Below are positions 27,062 to 35,697 of a stretch of DNA of 64,000 nucleotides, piece by piece. The stretch comes from JAFGRU01 sp016934985 (GTDB lineage: Bacteria > Desulfobacterota > Desulfuromonadia > Desulfuromonadales > JAAYDE01). The notes beneath the pieces are model-generated. The model saw only the letters and a program-made list of their open reading frames with translations. It searched no databases and had not been told where the DNA came from. The DNA lies in the NCBI GenBank assembly GCA_963665045.2, contig CAXXJQ010000002.1:62001-126000 (forward strand). The letters run 5' to 3'. The first letter of the stretch is position 1; the number at the start of each line of letters is the position of its first letter. The position numbers and the translations under genes were made by a program.

Positions 27062-27493
27062 TTGGGGAAACCTAAAAACAGTCTTTTTCAGTATCTCGGT
27101 TCCCTGAGGCTGAGCATTCCCCTCCTTTTCGTCATCATCACCATGGCTGTGGCGGGTTCCCTCATTCCCCAGAACCTGACCGGCGAGGCTTACCGCAAAC
27201 TATTCAGCCCTATTGCCTTCAAAGTTCTCGACAAGCTGCAACTTTTTGACGTTTTCCACTCGGTCTGGTTTATTAGCCTGCTGGCCCTGCTGGCCCTCAA
27301 CCTGATCCTCTGCTCCTGGCGGCGCTTTCCCATTGTCTGGCAAATGGCCCGAAGCCGCACAGCCCCTTTACCGGCCAAAACCTCATCCCGCATTTTTCAG
27401 CAACAGTTTCAAATACCTGCCGAAAGCAAGACCGCTGCGATAGCCCGCCTGAAAACCAGCCTGCAGCGCAACTTTGCATCCCCCGTGAAATGA
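27062..27493 (+). CDS. resB: ResB-like cytochrome c biogenesis protein, N-terminal part
   Basis: System II cytochrome c maturation component that, with CcsB, moves heme across the membrane and attaches it to apocytochromes. This 143-residue piece carries the first two membrane helices (LSIPLLFVIITMAVAGSLIP and SVWFISLLALLALNLILCSW) and the loop after them. It stops at a TGA that overlaps the ATG of the next piece (ATGA, 27490-27493). ResB is usually one protein of about 450 residues, so this is either a natural split with coupled translation or a one-base frameshift. TTG 27062 has CGGGGAG 7 nt before it; a TTG at 27032 also keeps the frame. Confidence 0.75.
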   Translation: MGKPKNSLFQYLGSLRLSIPLLFVIITMAVAGSLIPQNLTGEAYRKLFSPIAFKVLDKLQLFDVFHSVWFISLLALLALNLILCSWRRFPIVWQMARSRTAPLPAKTSSRIFQQQFQIPAESKTAAIARLKTSLQRNFASPVK

Positions 27494-28431
27494 CTGAAGA
27501 TGAAAACCTCTGCCTTTTTGCCCAGAAAGGAGCCTGGTCACGGCTGGCCGTTTTCGTCGTCCATGTTTCCATCCTTCTGGTCCTGGCCGGCGCTCTCATT
27601 GGAGCTGTCTGGGGCTATAGAGCTTTTGTCACCATTCCGGAAGGAGAAAGCGTGGCGCAAGTCCGACTCAGTCGCAGCGGAGAGGTCATTCCCCTTGGAT
27701 TTGAGATCCGTTGCGACAAATTCAACGTCTCGTTCTACGACAACAGTTGCCGCCCGAAAGAATTTAAAAGCCTTGTTTCGATATTCGATGGCGGAAAAGT
27801 TGTCGCCGACCATCAACCGATCATTGTCAATGCCCCCCTGACCTATAAGGGAACCAGTTTTTACCAGTCGAGTTACGGCCCTGTCGGCAACCCCACGCTG
27901 CGCATCATTGCCCGCAACCGGGCTACCCAAAAGGAAACGACTCACCTGATCACCTCCTCTGAAGCGGCACCTTTGCCCGGTAGCGGGTTTTTTCGGGTTG
28001 TACGTTTTTCTTCCTGTTTTCAGAACATGGGACCGGTGGCAATCATCGAAGTTGATCCAGGTGAGGGCGAACCTTTCATTCTGCCGGTTTTCCGCAATGT
28101 TTCCGACATGGATCAAGCCCACAACCGCGGTCCCTTCAGTTTCACGCTGAGCAGCTTTGAACAACCCTGGTACACCGGACTTCAGGTCAATCGCGACCCC
28201 GGCCTCTGGTTTGTCTGGAGCGGCTTTATCTTTATTTCTGCAGGACTGCTCATGGCCTTTGGGTTCTCACACCGACGGATTTGGGTTTCGATATTCGAGC
28301 AAGACAACCGTGCCATTATCCATGTATGGGGTGACAGCCAGCGCAACCCCATCGCTTTTGAACGCTTTTTTCTTCATCTCTGCAAAATTTTGGAAGCCGA
28401 TCTCGCATTGCCGGAAGAGGAGGGAACATGA
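27490..28431 (+). CDS. resB: ResB-like cytochrome c biogenesis protein, C-terminal part
   Basis: A 313-residue continuation of ResB. It begins at the typical join with third helix (LFAQKGAWSRLAVFVVHVSI), then a large periplasmic domain (VTIPEGES, FEIRCDKFNVSFYD, YKGTSFYQSSYGP) and the last helix (LWFVWSGFIFISAGLLMAFG). It overlaps the preceding stop by 4 nt (ATGA) and the following ccsB start by 4 nt (ATGA), so all three are co-translated. Start at 27490 lies directly at the interruption and lacks its own ribosome site, which fits coupling or frameshifting. Confidence 0.78.
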   Translation: MTEDENLCLFAQKGAWSRLAVFVVHVSILLVLAGALIGAVWGYRAFVTIPEGESVAQVRLSRSGEVIPLGFEIRCDKFNVSFYDNSCRPKEFKSLVSIFDGGKVVADHQPIIVNAPLTYKGTSFYQSSYGPVGNPTLRIIARNRATQKETTHLITSSEAAPLPGSGFFRVVRFSSCFQNMGPVAIIEVDPGEGEPFILPVFRNVSDMDQAHNRGPFSFTLSSFEQPWYTGLQVNRDPGLWFVWSGFIFISAGLLMAFGFSHRRIWVSIFEQDNRAIIHVWGDSQRNPIAFERFFLHLCKILEADLALPEEEGT

Positions 28432-29285
28432 CCAGCATTCTCCTCTTCAATATCACCACGGTTTTCCTTTTTGCCGGCATGGTCCTGCTTTTCATCTACC
28501 TGGCCTGCCGCAAAACAAGGGTTTTTCAGGCCGGGTTTGCTGCCGCCATAGTCAGCCTGGGGGTCCTTACCGCGGGCATTGGTCTGCGCTGGTACGAATC
28601 CTATCAGTTGCTGGGTGAGGCAGGACACGCCCCGCTATCCAACTTCTATGAATCGATGATTTTCTTTTCCTGGACTATTCTTCTCATCTACCTGATCGTC
28701 CATCTTCGCTACCGTCCCCGCCTGCTCGGCGCCCTGGTCCTGCCCCTCGCTTTTTTCGCCCTGATCGGCGCCCAGTTGAGCGACGCCAGTTTGAATCCCC
28801 TTATCCCCGCGCTGAAAAGCAACTGGCTGACCTATCACGTCTTCACCTGCTTTCTCGGCTATGCCGCCTTTGCCATAGCCTGCTGCGCGGCCATCGCCTA
28901 CCTCCTGAAAGTTCACCAGGAAGATTCGGAAAACACCCCCGTACCGGGAAAGAACCTGGCCAGCATTTTCCCACCGGCCCAAGTGCTGGAAGAGATCAAC
29001 TACCAAGCCATCATGGTCGGTTTCCTGCTGCTCACCCTCGGCATCATCACCGGCTCGGCCTGGGCTCACCGGGCCTGGGGCGCCTACTGGAGCTGGGACC
29101 CCAAGGAAACCTGGAGCCTCATTGTCTGGCTTATCTACGCGGCCTTCCTGCATGCCCGCATCAGCCGCGGCTGGACCGGGCGCAAAATCGCCTGGCTCTC
29201 CATTGCAGGTTTTGCCGCTACCCTGTTCTGTTACCTGGGGGTCAACTTTCTGCTCTCAGGCTTGCATTCCTATGGAAGCATGTGA
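28428..29285 (+). CDS. ccsB: cytochrome c biogenesis protein CcsB (CcsA/ResC type)
   Basis: A 285-residue membrane protein of the heme-handling protein family; partner of ResB in System II synthase. About eight helices. The tryptophan-rich WWD heme motif is WGAYWSWDPKETW near residue 230, flanked by conserved histidines (TYHVFTCFLGYA; the final LHSYG). Start ATG overlaps the upstream stop. This machinery fits the octaheme cytochrome encoded at 9.9 kb, although the two are far apart. Confidence 0.92.
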   Translation: MTSILLFNITTVFLFAGMVLLFIYLACRKTRVFQAGFAAAIVSLGVLTAGIGLRWYESYQLLGEAGHAPLSNFYESMIFFSWTILLIYLIVHLRYRPRLLGALVLPLAFFALIGAQLSDASLNPLIPALKSNWLTYHVFTCFLGYAAFAIACCAAIAYLLKVHQEDSENTPVPGKNLASIFPPAQVLEEINYQAIMVGFLLLTLGIITGSAWAHRAWGAYWSWDPKETWSLIVWLIYAAFLHARISRGWTGRKIAWLSIAGFAATLFCYLGVNFLLSGLHSYGSM

Positions 29286-29303
29286 GGATATAAAGGAAGG
29301 ATA

Positions 29304-29690
29304 TCATTCCGAGTCGGCGGACGACTCGGGCTGGTTCTCAGAGGCTGGATGGGAGTTCTCTTCGGAAGGCCGGATAGTCCCGAAACACCAGAAAAGATCC
29401 CGGATGGAATCACCTTCAAGGCGGGCATTGAGTTGCTTGAGAATGCTGCTTTTCTGCAGTTGCAGCTGCTGCATCCAGACGGCATGATCAACCCGCACCT
29501 CGAGAACATCTCCGCGCACACGCCAAGGCTGGGAATGGGCGGCCAGGGTAGGCCCTACCAGATCAGGCCAATCCTCGAAAACGGAAAACCTTCGGATCTG
29601 GCGTTCAAAGCCCGCTTCCTTTAGAAGCCCTTGCAATATCGAGCCGGCCGGATGAGGGTTAGGTTCAGAGTTTTTGCGTTTTTCAGCCAT
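29304..29690 (-). CDS. DciA/DUF721-family protein (DnaB helicase loader type)
   Basis: A 128-residue protein with a DUF721 core: GSILQGLLKEAG, WPDLVGPTLAAHSQPWRVRG and LEVRVDHAVWMQQLQLQK, followed by an acidic, disordered tail. In bacteria without DnaC or DnaI, such proteins load the replicative helicase; other members have unknown roles. The frame extends 15 codons upstream to a GTG at 29735, but ATG 29690 (MAEKRK) gives the usual N-terminus. Convergent with ccsB, 18 bp apart. Confidence 0.75.
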   Translation of the reverse strand: MAEKRKNSEPNPHPAGSILQGLLKEAGFERQIRRFSVFEDWPDLVGPTLAAHSQPWRVRGDVLEVRVDHAVWMQQLQLQKSSILKQLNARLEGDSIRDLFWCFGTIRPSEENSHPASENQPESSADSE

Positions 29691-29950
29691 GAACAAAGCT
29701 TCTATGAAATTTTTTGGACCCATGACTTTACTCACCCATTTTGAGGGCGCATGGGACCAGTTTTCGGTATGCGGAACCTTAGCTCCGGAACATTAACAAA
29801 AAGCCAATGGCTACCTACTGCAGTCTACCTTTGACATTTCGACTCTGTCAAGGAACGCCCCAAAACTTTTCTATTTTGGCCGAAACCGTCGACAATGAAA
29901 TTTTATATTGAAAAACAAGCTGTTTGAGCCTCTTGTGGCCAGCTTTTTTC

Positions 29951-29979
29951 TTGACAAAAAAAATCTCCTTCAATATATT
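29951..29979 (+). promoter_or_regulatory. sigma-70 promoter upstream of ffh
   Basis: A perfect -35 TTGACA (29951-29956), 17-bp spacer and -10 TATATT (29974-29979). The predicted start is near 29986, leaving a short leader to ffh at 30014. It likely drives the ffh-rpsP translation cluster. Confidence 0.75.
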
Positions 29980-30013
29980 TGCTCTTTTCAATAAATGGGT
30001 CAAAGCTAGCCAA

Positions 30014-31366
30014 ATGTTCGACAATCTTTCCGAAAAACTTGATGCCGTTTTCAAAAAACTACGCAGCCGCGGCCACCTCACCGAGGAGCTCGTCGGGGAA
30101 ACCCTGCGCGAGATCCGCCTTGTTCTGCTGGAAGCGGATGTCAACTTCAAGGTTGTCAAGGATTTCATCGCAGCCGTGCGTGAGCGCGCCACCGGCCAGG
30201 AGGTTCTGAAAAGCCTCACCCCTTCCCAGCAGGTCATCAAGATCGTCCGCGATGAGCTGGCCAACCTCATGGGTGAAGGCAAGGACAATCGCCTCGATCT
30301 TTCCGCCCGGCCGCCCGTAGCCGTCATGCTTTGCGGTCTTCAGGGCGCCGGGAAGACCACGACCTGCGGCAAGCTGGCCTTGAGGTTACGCAAGGAAAAA
30401 CGCAACCCCCTGCTGGTTCCCGCCGACGTCTACCGTCCGGCAGCTATCCAGCAATTGAAAACCGTCGGCAAACAGCTCAACATCCCGGTTTTCGATCCGG
30501 GGAAAAGCCACAACCCGGTGCAGATCTGCCAGGACGCAGCATCTTTTGCCGAACTGAACGCCTATGACACCTTGATTCTTGACACGGCCGGTCGTCTCCA
30601 TATCGACGAAACCCTCATGAACGAACTGGTCCGCATCAAGGAGGCCCTGACACCCAGGGAAATCCTTCTGGTCGCCGACGCAATGACCGGCCAGGATGCT
30701 GTCAACGTCGCGCAATCCTTCAACGAGCAGCTTGAAATTACCGGCGCCATTCTCACCAAGCTCGACGGTGACGCGCGCGGCGGTGCCGCCCTGTCGATTT
30801 TGGCGGTTACCGGCAAGCCGATCAAATTCATCGGTCTCGGTGAGAAGATGGACGCCTTGGAGATCTTTCATGCCGACCGCATGGCCCAGCGCATTCTCGG
30901 CATGGGCGACATCCTGTCTCTGATCGAAAAGGCCGAAGCCGCCATTGACAAGGAAAACGCCTCGGATATGGAGGCCAAGCTGCGAAAGGAGGGCTTTACC
31001 CTCGAAACCTTCCGCGACCAGCTTCAGGCCATCAAGAAGATGGGTTCTCTCGACTCCATTCTGAAACTCATCCCCGGCGCCGGAAAGCTCATGAAGCAGG
31101 CCGGGCAGATGCAAATCCCTGACAATGAGTTGAAAAAAATCGAGGCCATCATCAATTCCATGACCCGAAAGGAACGCCGCGATCACCGCATTCTCAACGG
31201 CTCCAGACGCCAGCGCATCGCCAAGGGGAGCGGCACCTCGGTCCAGGACATCAACCAGTTGATGAAGCGTTTTACCGAAACCCAGAAAATGATGAAGAAA
31301 TTCCAGGGTCTCGGCCCCAAAGGGATGAAAAACCTCATGAAGCGAGGCCGGGGACTCCCTTTTTAG
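30014..31366 (+). CDS. ffh: signal recognition particle GTPase Ffh (SRP54)
   Basis: Protein subunit of the SRP that binds 4.5S RNA and signal sequences and targets ribosomes to the membrane. 450 residues. N domain, then GTPase G domain (GLQGAGKTTTCGKLA, DTAGRLHID, TKLDGDARGGAALS), then the Met-rich M domain (GAGKLMKQAGQM, NGSRRQRIAKGSGTSVQDIN). ATG 30014 starts at FDNLSEKLDAVFKKL, the standard N-terminus. It is first in a cluster of translation genes and sits just behind a strong promoter. Confidence 0.96.
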   Translation: MFDNLSEKLDAVFKKLRSRGHLTEELVGETLREIRLVLLEADVNFKVVKDFIAAVRERATGQEVLKSLTPSQQVIKIVRDELANLMGEGKDNRLDLSARPPVAVMLCGLQGAGKTTTCGKLALRLRKEKRNPLLVPADVYRPAAIQQLKTVGKQLNIPVFDPGKSHNPVQICQDAASFAELNAYDTLILDTAGRLHIDETLMNELVRIKEALTPREILLVADAMTGQDAVNVAQSFNEQLEITGAILTKLDGDARGGAALSILAVTGKPIKFIGLGEKMDALEIFHADRMAQRILGMGDILSLIEKAEAAIDKENASDMEAKLRKEGFTLETFRDQLQAIKKMGSLDSILKLIPGAGKLMKQAGQMQIPDNELKKIEAIINSMTRKERRDHRILNGSRRQRIAKGSGTSVQDINQLMKRFTETQKMMKKFQGLGPKGMKNLMKRGRGLPF

Positions 31367-31481
31367 ATTTTTGTTAAAATAATGTTTTATTCGTGCAAAA
31401 AAAGAACTGTTTCTCTTTTTTTCAGATAATGTTAAGTTAAGCGGTAATCTAGTCTCTTCAGAGTATCCAGGAGGAAAATTC

Positions 31482-31751
31482 ATGGCAGTAAAAATTCGGC
31501 TGGCTCGCGGAGGAGCCAAGAAAAAGCCATTTTACCAGGTCGTCGTTGCGGATGAACGCTTTCCCCGCGACGGTCGTTTTCTCGAAAATGTAGGTCAATA
31601 TGACCCCAAACTTGATCCCCCGGCGGTCAACCTGAAAGAAGAGCTCATCATGAAATGGCTCGAAAAAGGTGCCCAGCCCACGGATACGGTTAAGCAAATT
31701 TTGCGCAGGGCAGGTCTCTGGACGAAATTCAAGCAACCTGAAAAGGCCTGA
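31482..31751 (+). CDS. rpsP: 30S ribosomal protein S16
   Basis: An 89-residue ribosomal protein needed for 30S assembly. It begins VKIRLARGGAKKKPFYQVVV and has the conserved LDPPAVNLK-type centre and WLEKGAQPTDTVKQIL. AGGAGG lies just before ATG 31482. Order ffh-rpsP-khpA-rimM-trmD-rplS is the classic bacterial cluster. Confidence 0.96.
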   Translation: MAVKIRLARGGAKKKPFYQVVVADERFPRDGRFLENVGQYDPKLDPPAVNLKEELIMKWLEKGAQPTDTVKQILRRAGLWTKFKQPEKA

Positions 31752-31816
31752 AACCGGAGTGGTTCTGATTCAATATAACTGGTGGCATCGTTAGACATTG
31801 GTAAAGGATGAGCTCA

Positions 31817-32050
31817 ATGAAAGAACTTATCGAATTTATTGCCAAATCTCTTGTTGAAAACCCTGACGCCGTAACTCTCGAAGAAGAAGAAAAAGAAGAC
31901 GGGAGTATCCTTATCAAACTGGGAGCCGCCCAGGACGACATGGGCAGAATCATCGGCAAACAGGGGCGCACGGCCAAAGCGATGCGAACTCTTCTCAATG
32001 CCAAGGCAACCAGGGAAAATAAGCGCGCTTCTCTTCAGATTATGGAGTGA
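31817..32050 (+). CDS. khpA: KH-domain RNA-binding protein KhpA
   Basis: A 77-residue single KH domain with the GXXG-type loop in RIIGKQGRTAKAMRTLL. The family (YlqC/KhpA) pairs with KhpB in some bacteria and binds structured RNAs. The AAAGGA at 31803-31808 supports ATG 31817 rather than the ATG at 31808, which overlaps it. It ends one nucleotide into rimM. Confidence 0.9.
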   Translation: MKELIEFIAKSLVENPDAVTLEEEEKEDGSILIKLGAAQDDMGRIIGKQGRTAKAMRTLLNAKATRENKRASLQIME

Positions 32051-32586
32051 TGTCCAACGCTGAAAATGCCAGATTGGCCGTGGGAACGGTAGTTGGAACC
32101 CACGGTCTCAAAGGCGACCTGAAGGTCCGCCCTTATGCCAACCGGGCTGATCTTCTTTTTGAAGTACAATCGGTCCTTATTCAGTGCGCGGATGAAACAT
32201 TTTCCGTTTACGAATCGGAACGTGTTACCCCTTTTAAAAAAGGGGTTCTTTTGCGTCTGAAGGGATTGGCGGATATCAATGCCGTTCAGCACTTTGTCGG
32301 GTGCGATATTCTGGTCGATTTAGACACCCTGCCCGTTGACGAGGAAAGTGAAGCCACCGGTTACAGACTGATCGGAATGCGGGTGGAGGATCGCCGTTAT
32401 GGCGAACTCGGCACCCTGGAGGATATTTTTTCTACGGCCGCCCACGATATACTGGTTGTGGAAGGGCCCTACGGAGAGGTTCTCATCCCGGCAGTCGAAA
32501 AATTCATGACGGAAATCAACCCTGCGGAAAAAAGGATTTCCGTCGACTTGCCCGAAGGGCTTGTACCGGAAGTTGATGAAATTTGA
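32050..32586 (+). CDS. rimM: ribosome maturation factor RimM
   Basis: A 178-residue factor for 16S rRNA processing and 30S assembly, binding S19. RimM N-terminal barrel (VGTVVGTHGLKGDLKVRPY) and C-terminal PRC-barrel (GMRVEDRRYGELGTLEDIF, VLIPAVEKFM). Start ATG overlaps the khpA stop (TGATG), so it is translationally coupled. A GTG one codon upstream is possible. Its 3' end overlaps trmD by 11 nt. Confidence 0.93.
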   Translation: MSNAENARLAVGTVVGTHGLKGDLKVRPYANRADLLFEVQSVLIQCADETFSVYESERVTPFKKGVLLRLKGLADINAVQHFVGCDILVDLDTLPVDEESEATGYRLIGMRVEDRRYGELGTLEDIFSTAAHDILVVEGPYGEVLIPAVEKFMTEINPAEKRISVDLPEGLVPEVDEI

Positions 32587-33307
32587 AATACTGACACTTT
32601 TCCCTGCCCTGTTCGAGTCGCCCTTTGCGGAAAGCATTATCGGCAAGGCAGCGGGGAAAAAGCTCTTTCAAATCCAAATACATTGCCTGCGAGACTGGGC
32701 CGATCCGCCCCATTGGTGCGTTGATGACACTCCTTATGGCGGCGGTGGCGGCATGGTCATGAAACCGGAACCCATCGGCCGGGCTCTCACTGCTCTGAAG
32801 GAGAAGTCGCCCAATGCCCGAATCCTCCTGCTCAGCCCCCAGGGCAAGCGTTTCAACCAACGCGAGGCGGAAACCCTGGCGGTTGAGGAAGGTCTGATCT
32901 TCCTATGCGGCCGCTACGAGGGTTTTGATGAGCGGGTGCGCAACATGGTGGACGACGAGTACTCCATCGGCGACTATGTCCTGACCGGCGGAGAGTTCGC
33001 GGCCATGGTCATGGTCGATGCTATTTCCCGCCTGCTTCCCGGCGTCCTCGGCAACAGCCGGAGCGCGGAACAGGACTCTTTTTCCGACGGGCTCCTTGAA
33101 TACCCGCAGTACACGCGGCCGGTCGAATTCCAGGGTATGCGTGTCCCGGAGGTTCTGCTTTCCGGACATCATGGCGAGATCGCCCGCTGGCGGCGTCGGG
33201 AGCAGCTCAAAAGGACCTGGGAAAGACGCCCCGACCTGCTCAAGGAAATTGATCTGACACCGGAAGACCGGAAATTTTTAGACGAGCTCAGGCAAAAGGG
33301 GTCCTGA
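32576..33307 (+). CDS. trmD: tRNA (guanine37-N1)-methyltransferase TrmD
   Basis: SPOUT-fold methyltransferase making m1G37 in tRNAs, preventing frameshifts. About 243 residues. Motifs: FEILTLFPALFESP, DDTPYGGGGGMVMKP, LCGRYEGFDERV, EYSIGDYVLTGGE, LLSGHHGEIARWRR. ATG 32576 is chosen as it opens MKFEILTLFP; the frame also runs upstream inside rimM. The next gene starts 1 bp after the stop. Confidence 0.95.
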   Translation: MKFEILTLFPALFESPFAESIIGKAAGKKLFQIQIHCLRDWADPPHWCVDDTPYGGGGGMVMKPEPIGRALTALKEKSPNARILLLSPQGKRFNQREAETLAVEEGLIFLCGRYEGFDERVRNMVDDEYSIGDYVLTGGEFAAMVMVDAISRLLPGVLGNSRSAEQDSFSDGLLEYPQYTRPVEFQGMRVPEVLLSGHHGEIARWRRREQLKRTWERRPDLLKEIDLTPEDRKFLDELRQKGS

Positions 33308-33308
33308 C

Positions 33309-33893
33309 ATGAGTAGTAACCCGACGGCCCTGGCCCTGGTTCACTTTCCGGTTCTGGACCGGCGCGGAGATGTGGTGGCAACGGCCGTGACCAATCTCGA
33401 CCTTCATGACCTGGCCCGTACAGCCATGACCTACGGCGTGGAAAAACTCTATATCGTTACACCGGTGGCTGAACAACAACGCCTGGCGGAAAAGATCAGA
33501 GACCACTGGTGTCAAGGTTACGGGGCAACCTACAATCCTTTGCGCAAAGAAGCGCTATCCCTCATGGAAATTAGTGACTCCCTGGAGTCGGCCATGGTTG
33601 CCTGGGAGAAACGCAACGGCGAAGCGATTGTCCCGGTTCTCACAGGGGCATCGGTCAACAACGGAATCTCCTATGAAACTTGCCGGGAAATTTCGACCCA
33701 ACACCCTCTGTTCCTGGTTTTCGGCACCGGCTGGGGATTGGCTCCGACCCTGTTTGAAAAGAATTGGCGGGCTCTCAAGGCAATTAAAGGAAAAGGGGAA
33801 TACAATCATCTTCCCGTCCGATCCGCCGCGGCCATCATCATGGACCGCCTGTTCGGCAACGAAGACCGGACGGACATCGATTGCAGTGAATAA
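33309..33893 (+). CDS. SPOUT-family RNA methyltransferase (Methyltrn_RNA_4 type)
   Basis: A 194-residue protein of the alpha/beta-knot methyltransferase class, commonly placed between trmD and rplS in deltaproteobacteria and Aquificales. Features: ALVHFPVLDRRGDVVATAVT at the N-terminus, YIVTPV, LFLVFGTGWGLAPTLFE (likely SAM knot) and GEYNHLPVRSAAAIIMDRLFG. Target RNA unknown. The 1-bp gap from trmD suggests a shared transcript. Confidence 0.85.
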   Translation: MSSNPTALALVHFPVLDRRGDVVATAVTNLDLHDLARTAMTYGVEKLYIVTPVAEQQRLAEKIRDHWCQGYGATYNPLRKEALSLMEISDSLESAMVAWEKRNGEAIVPVLTGASVNNGISYETCREISTQHPLFLVFGTGWGLAPTLFEKNWRALKAIKGKGEYNHLPVRSAAAIIMDRLFGNEDRTDIDCSE

Positions 33894-33911
33894 AAAACAA
33901 ATAAAACTTCA

Positions 33912-33930
33912 GACCTGAACCACTCAGGTC
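33912..33930 (+). promoter_or_regulatory. leader hairpin before rplS
   Basis: GACCTGA (33912-33918) and TCAGGTC (33924-33930) form a perfect 7-bp stem with a 5-nt loop, 7 bp ahead of the AGGAGG of rplS. It may be an L19 autoregulatory leader, by analogy with other ribosomal protein leaders; not demonstrated. Confidence 0.45.
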
Positions 33931-33947
33931 CCTGTCAGGAGGAAAAA

Positions 33948-34292
33948 ATGAACATCATCGATCAAATCGGCCAGGAACAATCCACCCGGGTTATTCCTCA
34001 GTTCAAGGCTGGCGACACCCTCCGTGTCCATGTTAAAATTGTTGAAGGCGACAAACAACGTATCCAGGTTTTCCAAGGTGTCTGTATCAAACGTGTCAAT
34101 AACGGTGTCAGCTCCACCTTTACAGTGCGGAAAATCTCCAACGGTGTCGGCGTGGAAAGAATATTCCCTCTCTTTTCACCCAACGTCGACGCCCTTGAAG
34201 TCATGCGCATCGGTAAGGTCCGTCGGGCCAAACTGTATTACCTGCGTAAACTCCAGGGTAAAGCCGCCCGTATCCAGGAAAAACGCTACTGA
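33948..34292 (+). CDS. rplS: 50S ribosomal protein L19
   Basis: A 114-residue large-subunit protein at the subunit interface. Conserved PQFKAGDTLRVHVKIVEGDK, IQVFQGVCIKR and KVRRAKLYYLRKLQGKAARI. AGGAGG precedes ATG 33948. It ends the trmD-side block with a strong terminator. Confidence 0.96.
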   Translation: MNIIDQIGQEQSTRVIPQFKAGDTLRVHVKIVEGDKQRIQVFQGVCIKRVNNGVSSTFTVRKISNGVGVERIFPLFSPNVDALEVMRIGKVRRAKLYYLRKLQGKAARIQEKRY

Positions 34293-34296
34293 TCAA

Positions 34297-34322
34297 AAAG
34301 GCCCCTTTTCGGGGCCTTTTTT
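34297..34322 (+). terminator. intrinsic terminator after rplS
   Basis: A 9-bp stem (34297-34305 with 34311-34319), 5-nt loop and T-tail, 5 bp beyond the rplS stop. It separates rplS from repeat C and rnhB. Confidence 0.9.
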
Positions 34323-34330
34323 AATTGTTC

Positions 34331-34505
34331 TAAAGTTTTAAGTTTTTGGTGTTAGGTTTTAGGTATTTTCCCCTTGTAGCGAAGTCGGAACGGAAGCTTT
34401 GCTTCTTTCTTTTTGACGCAAAAAGAAAGAAGGCGTCGTCCGGGGACGCAACCCCGAGCCTGGAAATCTTATCTGCCGGCATATGCCCTTTCCATTGGGG
34501 CCGCA
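34331..34505 (+). repeat. structured intergenic element, copy C (internally deleted)
   Basis: Shares the T-rich lead-in, the CCCCTTGTAGCG start, the perfect 13-bp hairpin (34402-34414 with 34420-34432), the CGGGG/CCCCG hairpin and the tail with copy B. About 115 bp of the middle, including the outer stem, is missing between 34398 and the hairpin. A short open frame inside it is a repeat artefact. Confidence 0.75.
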
Positions 34506-34533
34506 AGTTCCTTATTCGGGGCAGTAATATTTT

Positions 34534-35196
34534 ATGAAAACCTCTCAGGACAGTCTCAACCTTTTCCCCCAGCAGGAACAGGATTTTCTTTGTTACGAAA
34601 AGCAGACCCTGAAAGCCGGCTTCCGTTTCATAGCCGGGGTTGACGAGGTTGGCCGAGGCCCCCTTGCCGGTCCGGTGGTGGCTGCGGCGGTAATCTTTCC
34701 GCCGGGTCTTCAGTTGCCCGGTTTACGGGAATCCAAACAGCTCTCGGCCCGTAAACGCGAAGCCTTTTTCGGCCTCATTCGCAAACAGGCCCTGGCCATT
34801 GGCCTCGGCATGGTCCACGCGCCGGAAATTGACGATATCAACATTCTCCAGGCCACTTTGAAAGCCATGTGGGATGCAGTCGGTCGTCTCAGGCTGCCCG
34901 CCGACTACCTTCTTGTCGACGGCATTTTCAAGGTCCCCTGCCCCCTGGAACAGAAAACCATCAAAAAAGGGGACGGCCTGTCCCACTCCATCGCCGCAGC
35001 ATCCATTGTCGCCAAAGTCGTGCGCGACCGCATCATGACAGCTTACGACGGCCGTTTCCCCGGCTACGGCTTCGCCTCCCACAAAGGCTACGGCAGCGCC
35101 ATCCATATGGAGGCCGTCGCCACCCTGGGGCCTTCCCCCGTTCACCGCCTGACCTTTAAGGGAGTGCGTGAGCATGTCGGAAAAAATGAAGGATAA
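34534..35196 (+). CDS. rnhB: ribonuclease HII
   Basis: Removes ribonucleotides from DNA and RNA primers. 220 residues. Catalytic motif AGVDEVGRGPLAGPVVAAAV, then ESKQLSARKRE, LLVDG, HSIAAASIVAKVVRDR and GYGFASHKGYG. About 35 extra residues precede the catalytic domain. Overlaps the following gene by 23 nt. Confidence 0.94.
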   Translation: MKTSQDSLNLFPQQEQDFLCYEKQTLKAGFRFIAGVDEVGRGPLAGPVVAAAVIFPPGLQLPGLRESKQLSARKREAFFGLIRKQALAIGLGMVHAPEIDDINILQATLKAMWDAVGRLRLPADYLLVDGIFKVPCPLEQKTIKKGDGLSHSIAAASIVAKVVRDRIMTAYDGRFPGYGFASHKGYGSAIHMEAVATLGPSPVHRLTFKGVREHVGKNEG

Positions 35197-35548
35197 GCGG
35201 GCCACACTGGGTCGCTGGGGAGAAGACCTGGCCGTGGATTTTCTCAAAAAACGAGGCATGAAAATTCTGGAGCGAAACTTCCGCTGCCCGGCCGGTGAAA
35301 TCGACATCATTGCCCGATGCGGAAAACACATAATTTTTGTCGAGGTCAAAACCAGGAAGTCGGAGATGTTCGGCACTCCCCAGGAGGCCGTCAACCTGCG
35401 CAAACAACGCCAGATCATCAGGGTCGCCCAATGGTATCTGGAACAGAAACCGCTCAACCTCCAGCCACGCTTCGACGTCCTGGCGATTCGTGCCGGGGAC
35501 AACCAACCTGAGCTGGAGCATATTCCGGATGCCTTCGGGGTTTGCTAG
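35174..35548 (+). CDS. yraN: YraN/UPF0102 nuclease-like protein
   Basis: A 124-residue protein of the restriction-endonuclease-like fold. Conserved GRWGEDLAVDFLKKRGM, NFRCPAGEIDIIA (catalytic E and D) and IIFVEVKTR (E-x-K) with the RQIIRVAQWYL helix. Biological role is unresolved; it usually follows rnhB. ATG 35174 has GGGAG 9 nt upstream, better than the GTG at 35168. Ends at a TAG 35546-35548. Confidence 0.9.
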   Translation: MSEKMKDKRATLGRWGEDLAVDFLKKRGMKILERNFRCPAGEIDIIARCGKHIIFVEVKTRKSEMFGTPQEAVNLRKQRQIIRVAQWYLEQKPLNLQPRFDVLAIRAGDNQPELEHIPDAFGVC

Positions 35549-35697
35549 GGGAAACCTGGTTCCTTGATCCTGGCCTGAAACAGGCACGAGACAAGCCCAT
35601 CCTTCTGGCCGGATTAATAGTTGAATATCTTGCAGTATTTGAGACATTAAATACCGTCCAATATTTAACAAACCCTAAGCAACAGACCAAAAACCGA

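Noticed and set aside
27491..27493. TGA in the resB N-terminal part as another selenocysteine codon
   Set aside because: Read-through in that frame gives no ResB similarity; the conserved continuation is in a different frame.
34346..34537. 63-codon frame between rplS and rnhB
   Set aside because: Lies within structured repeat copy C and recurs with it.
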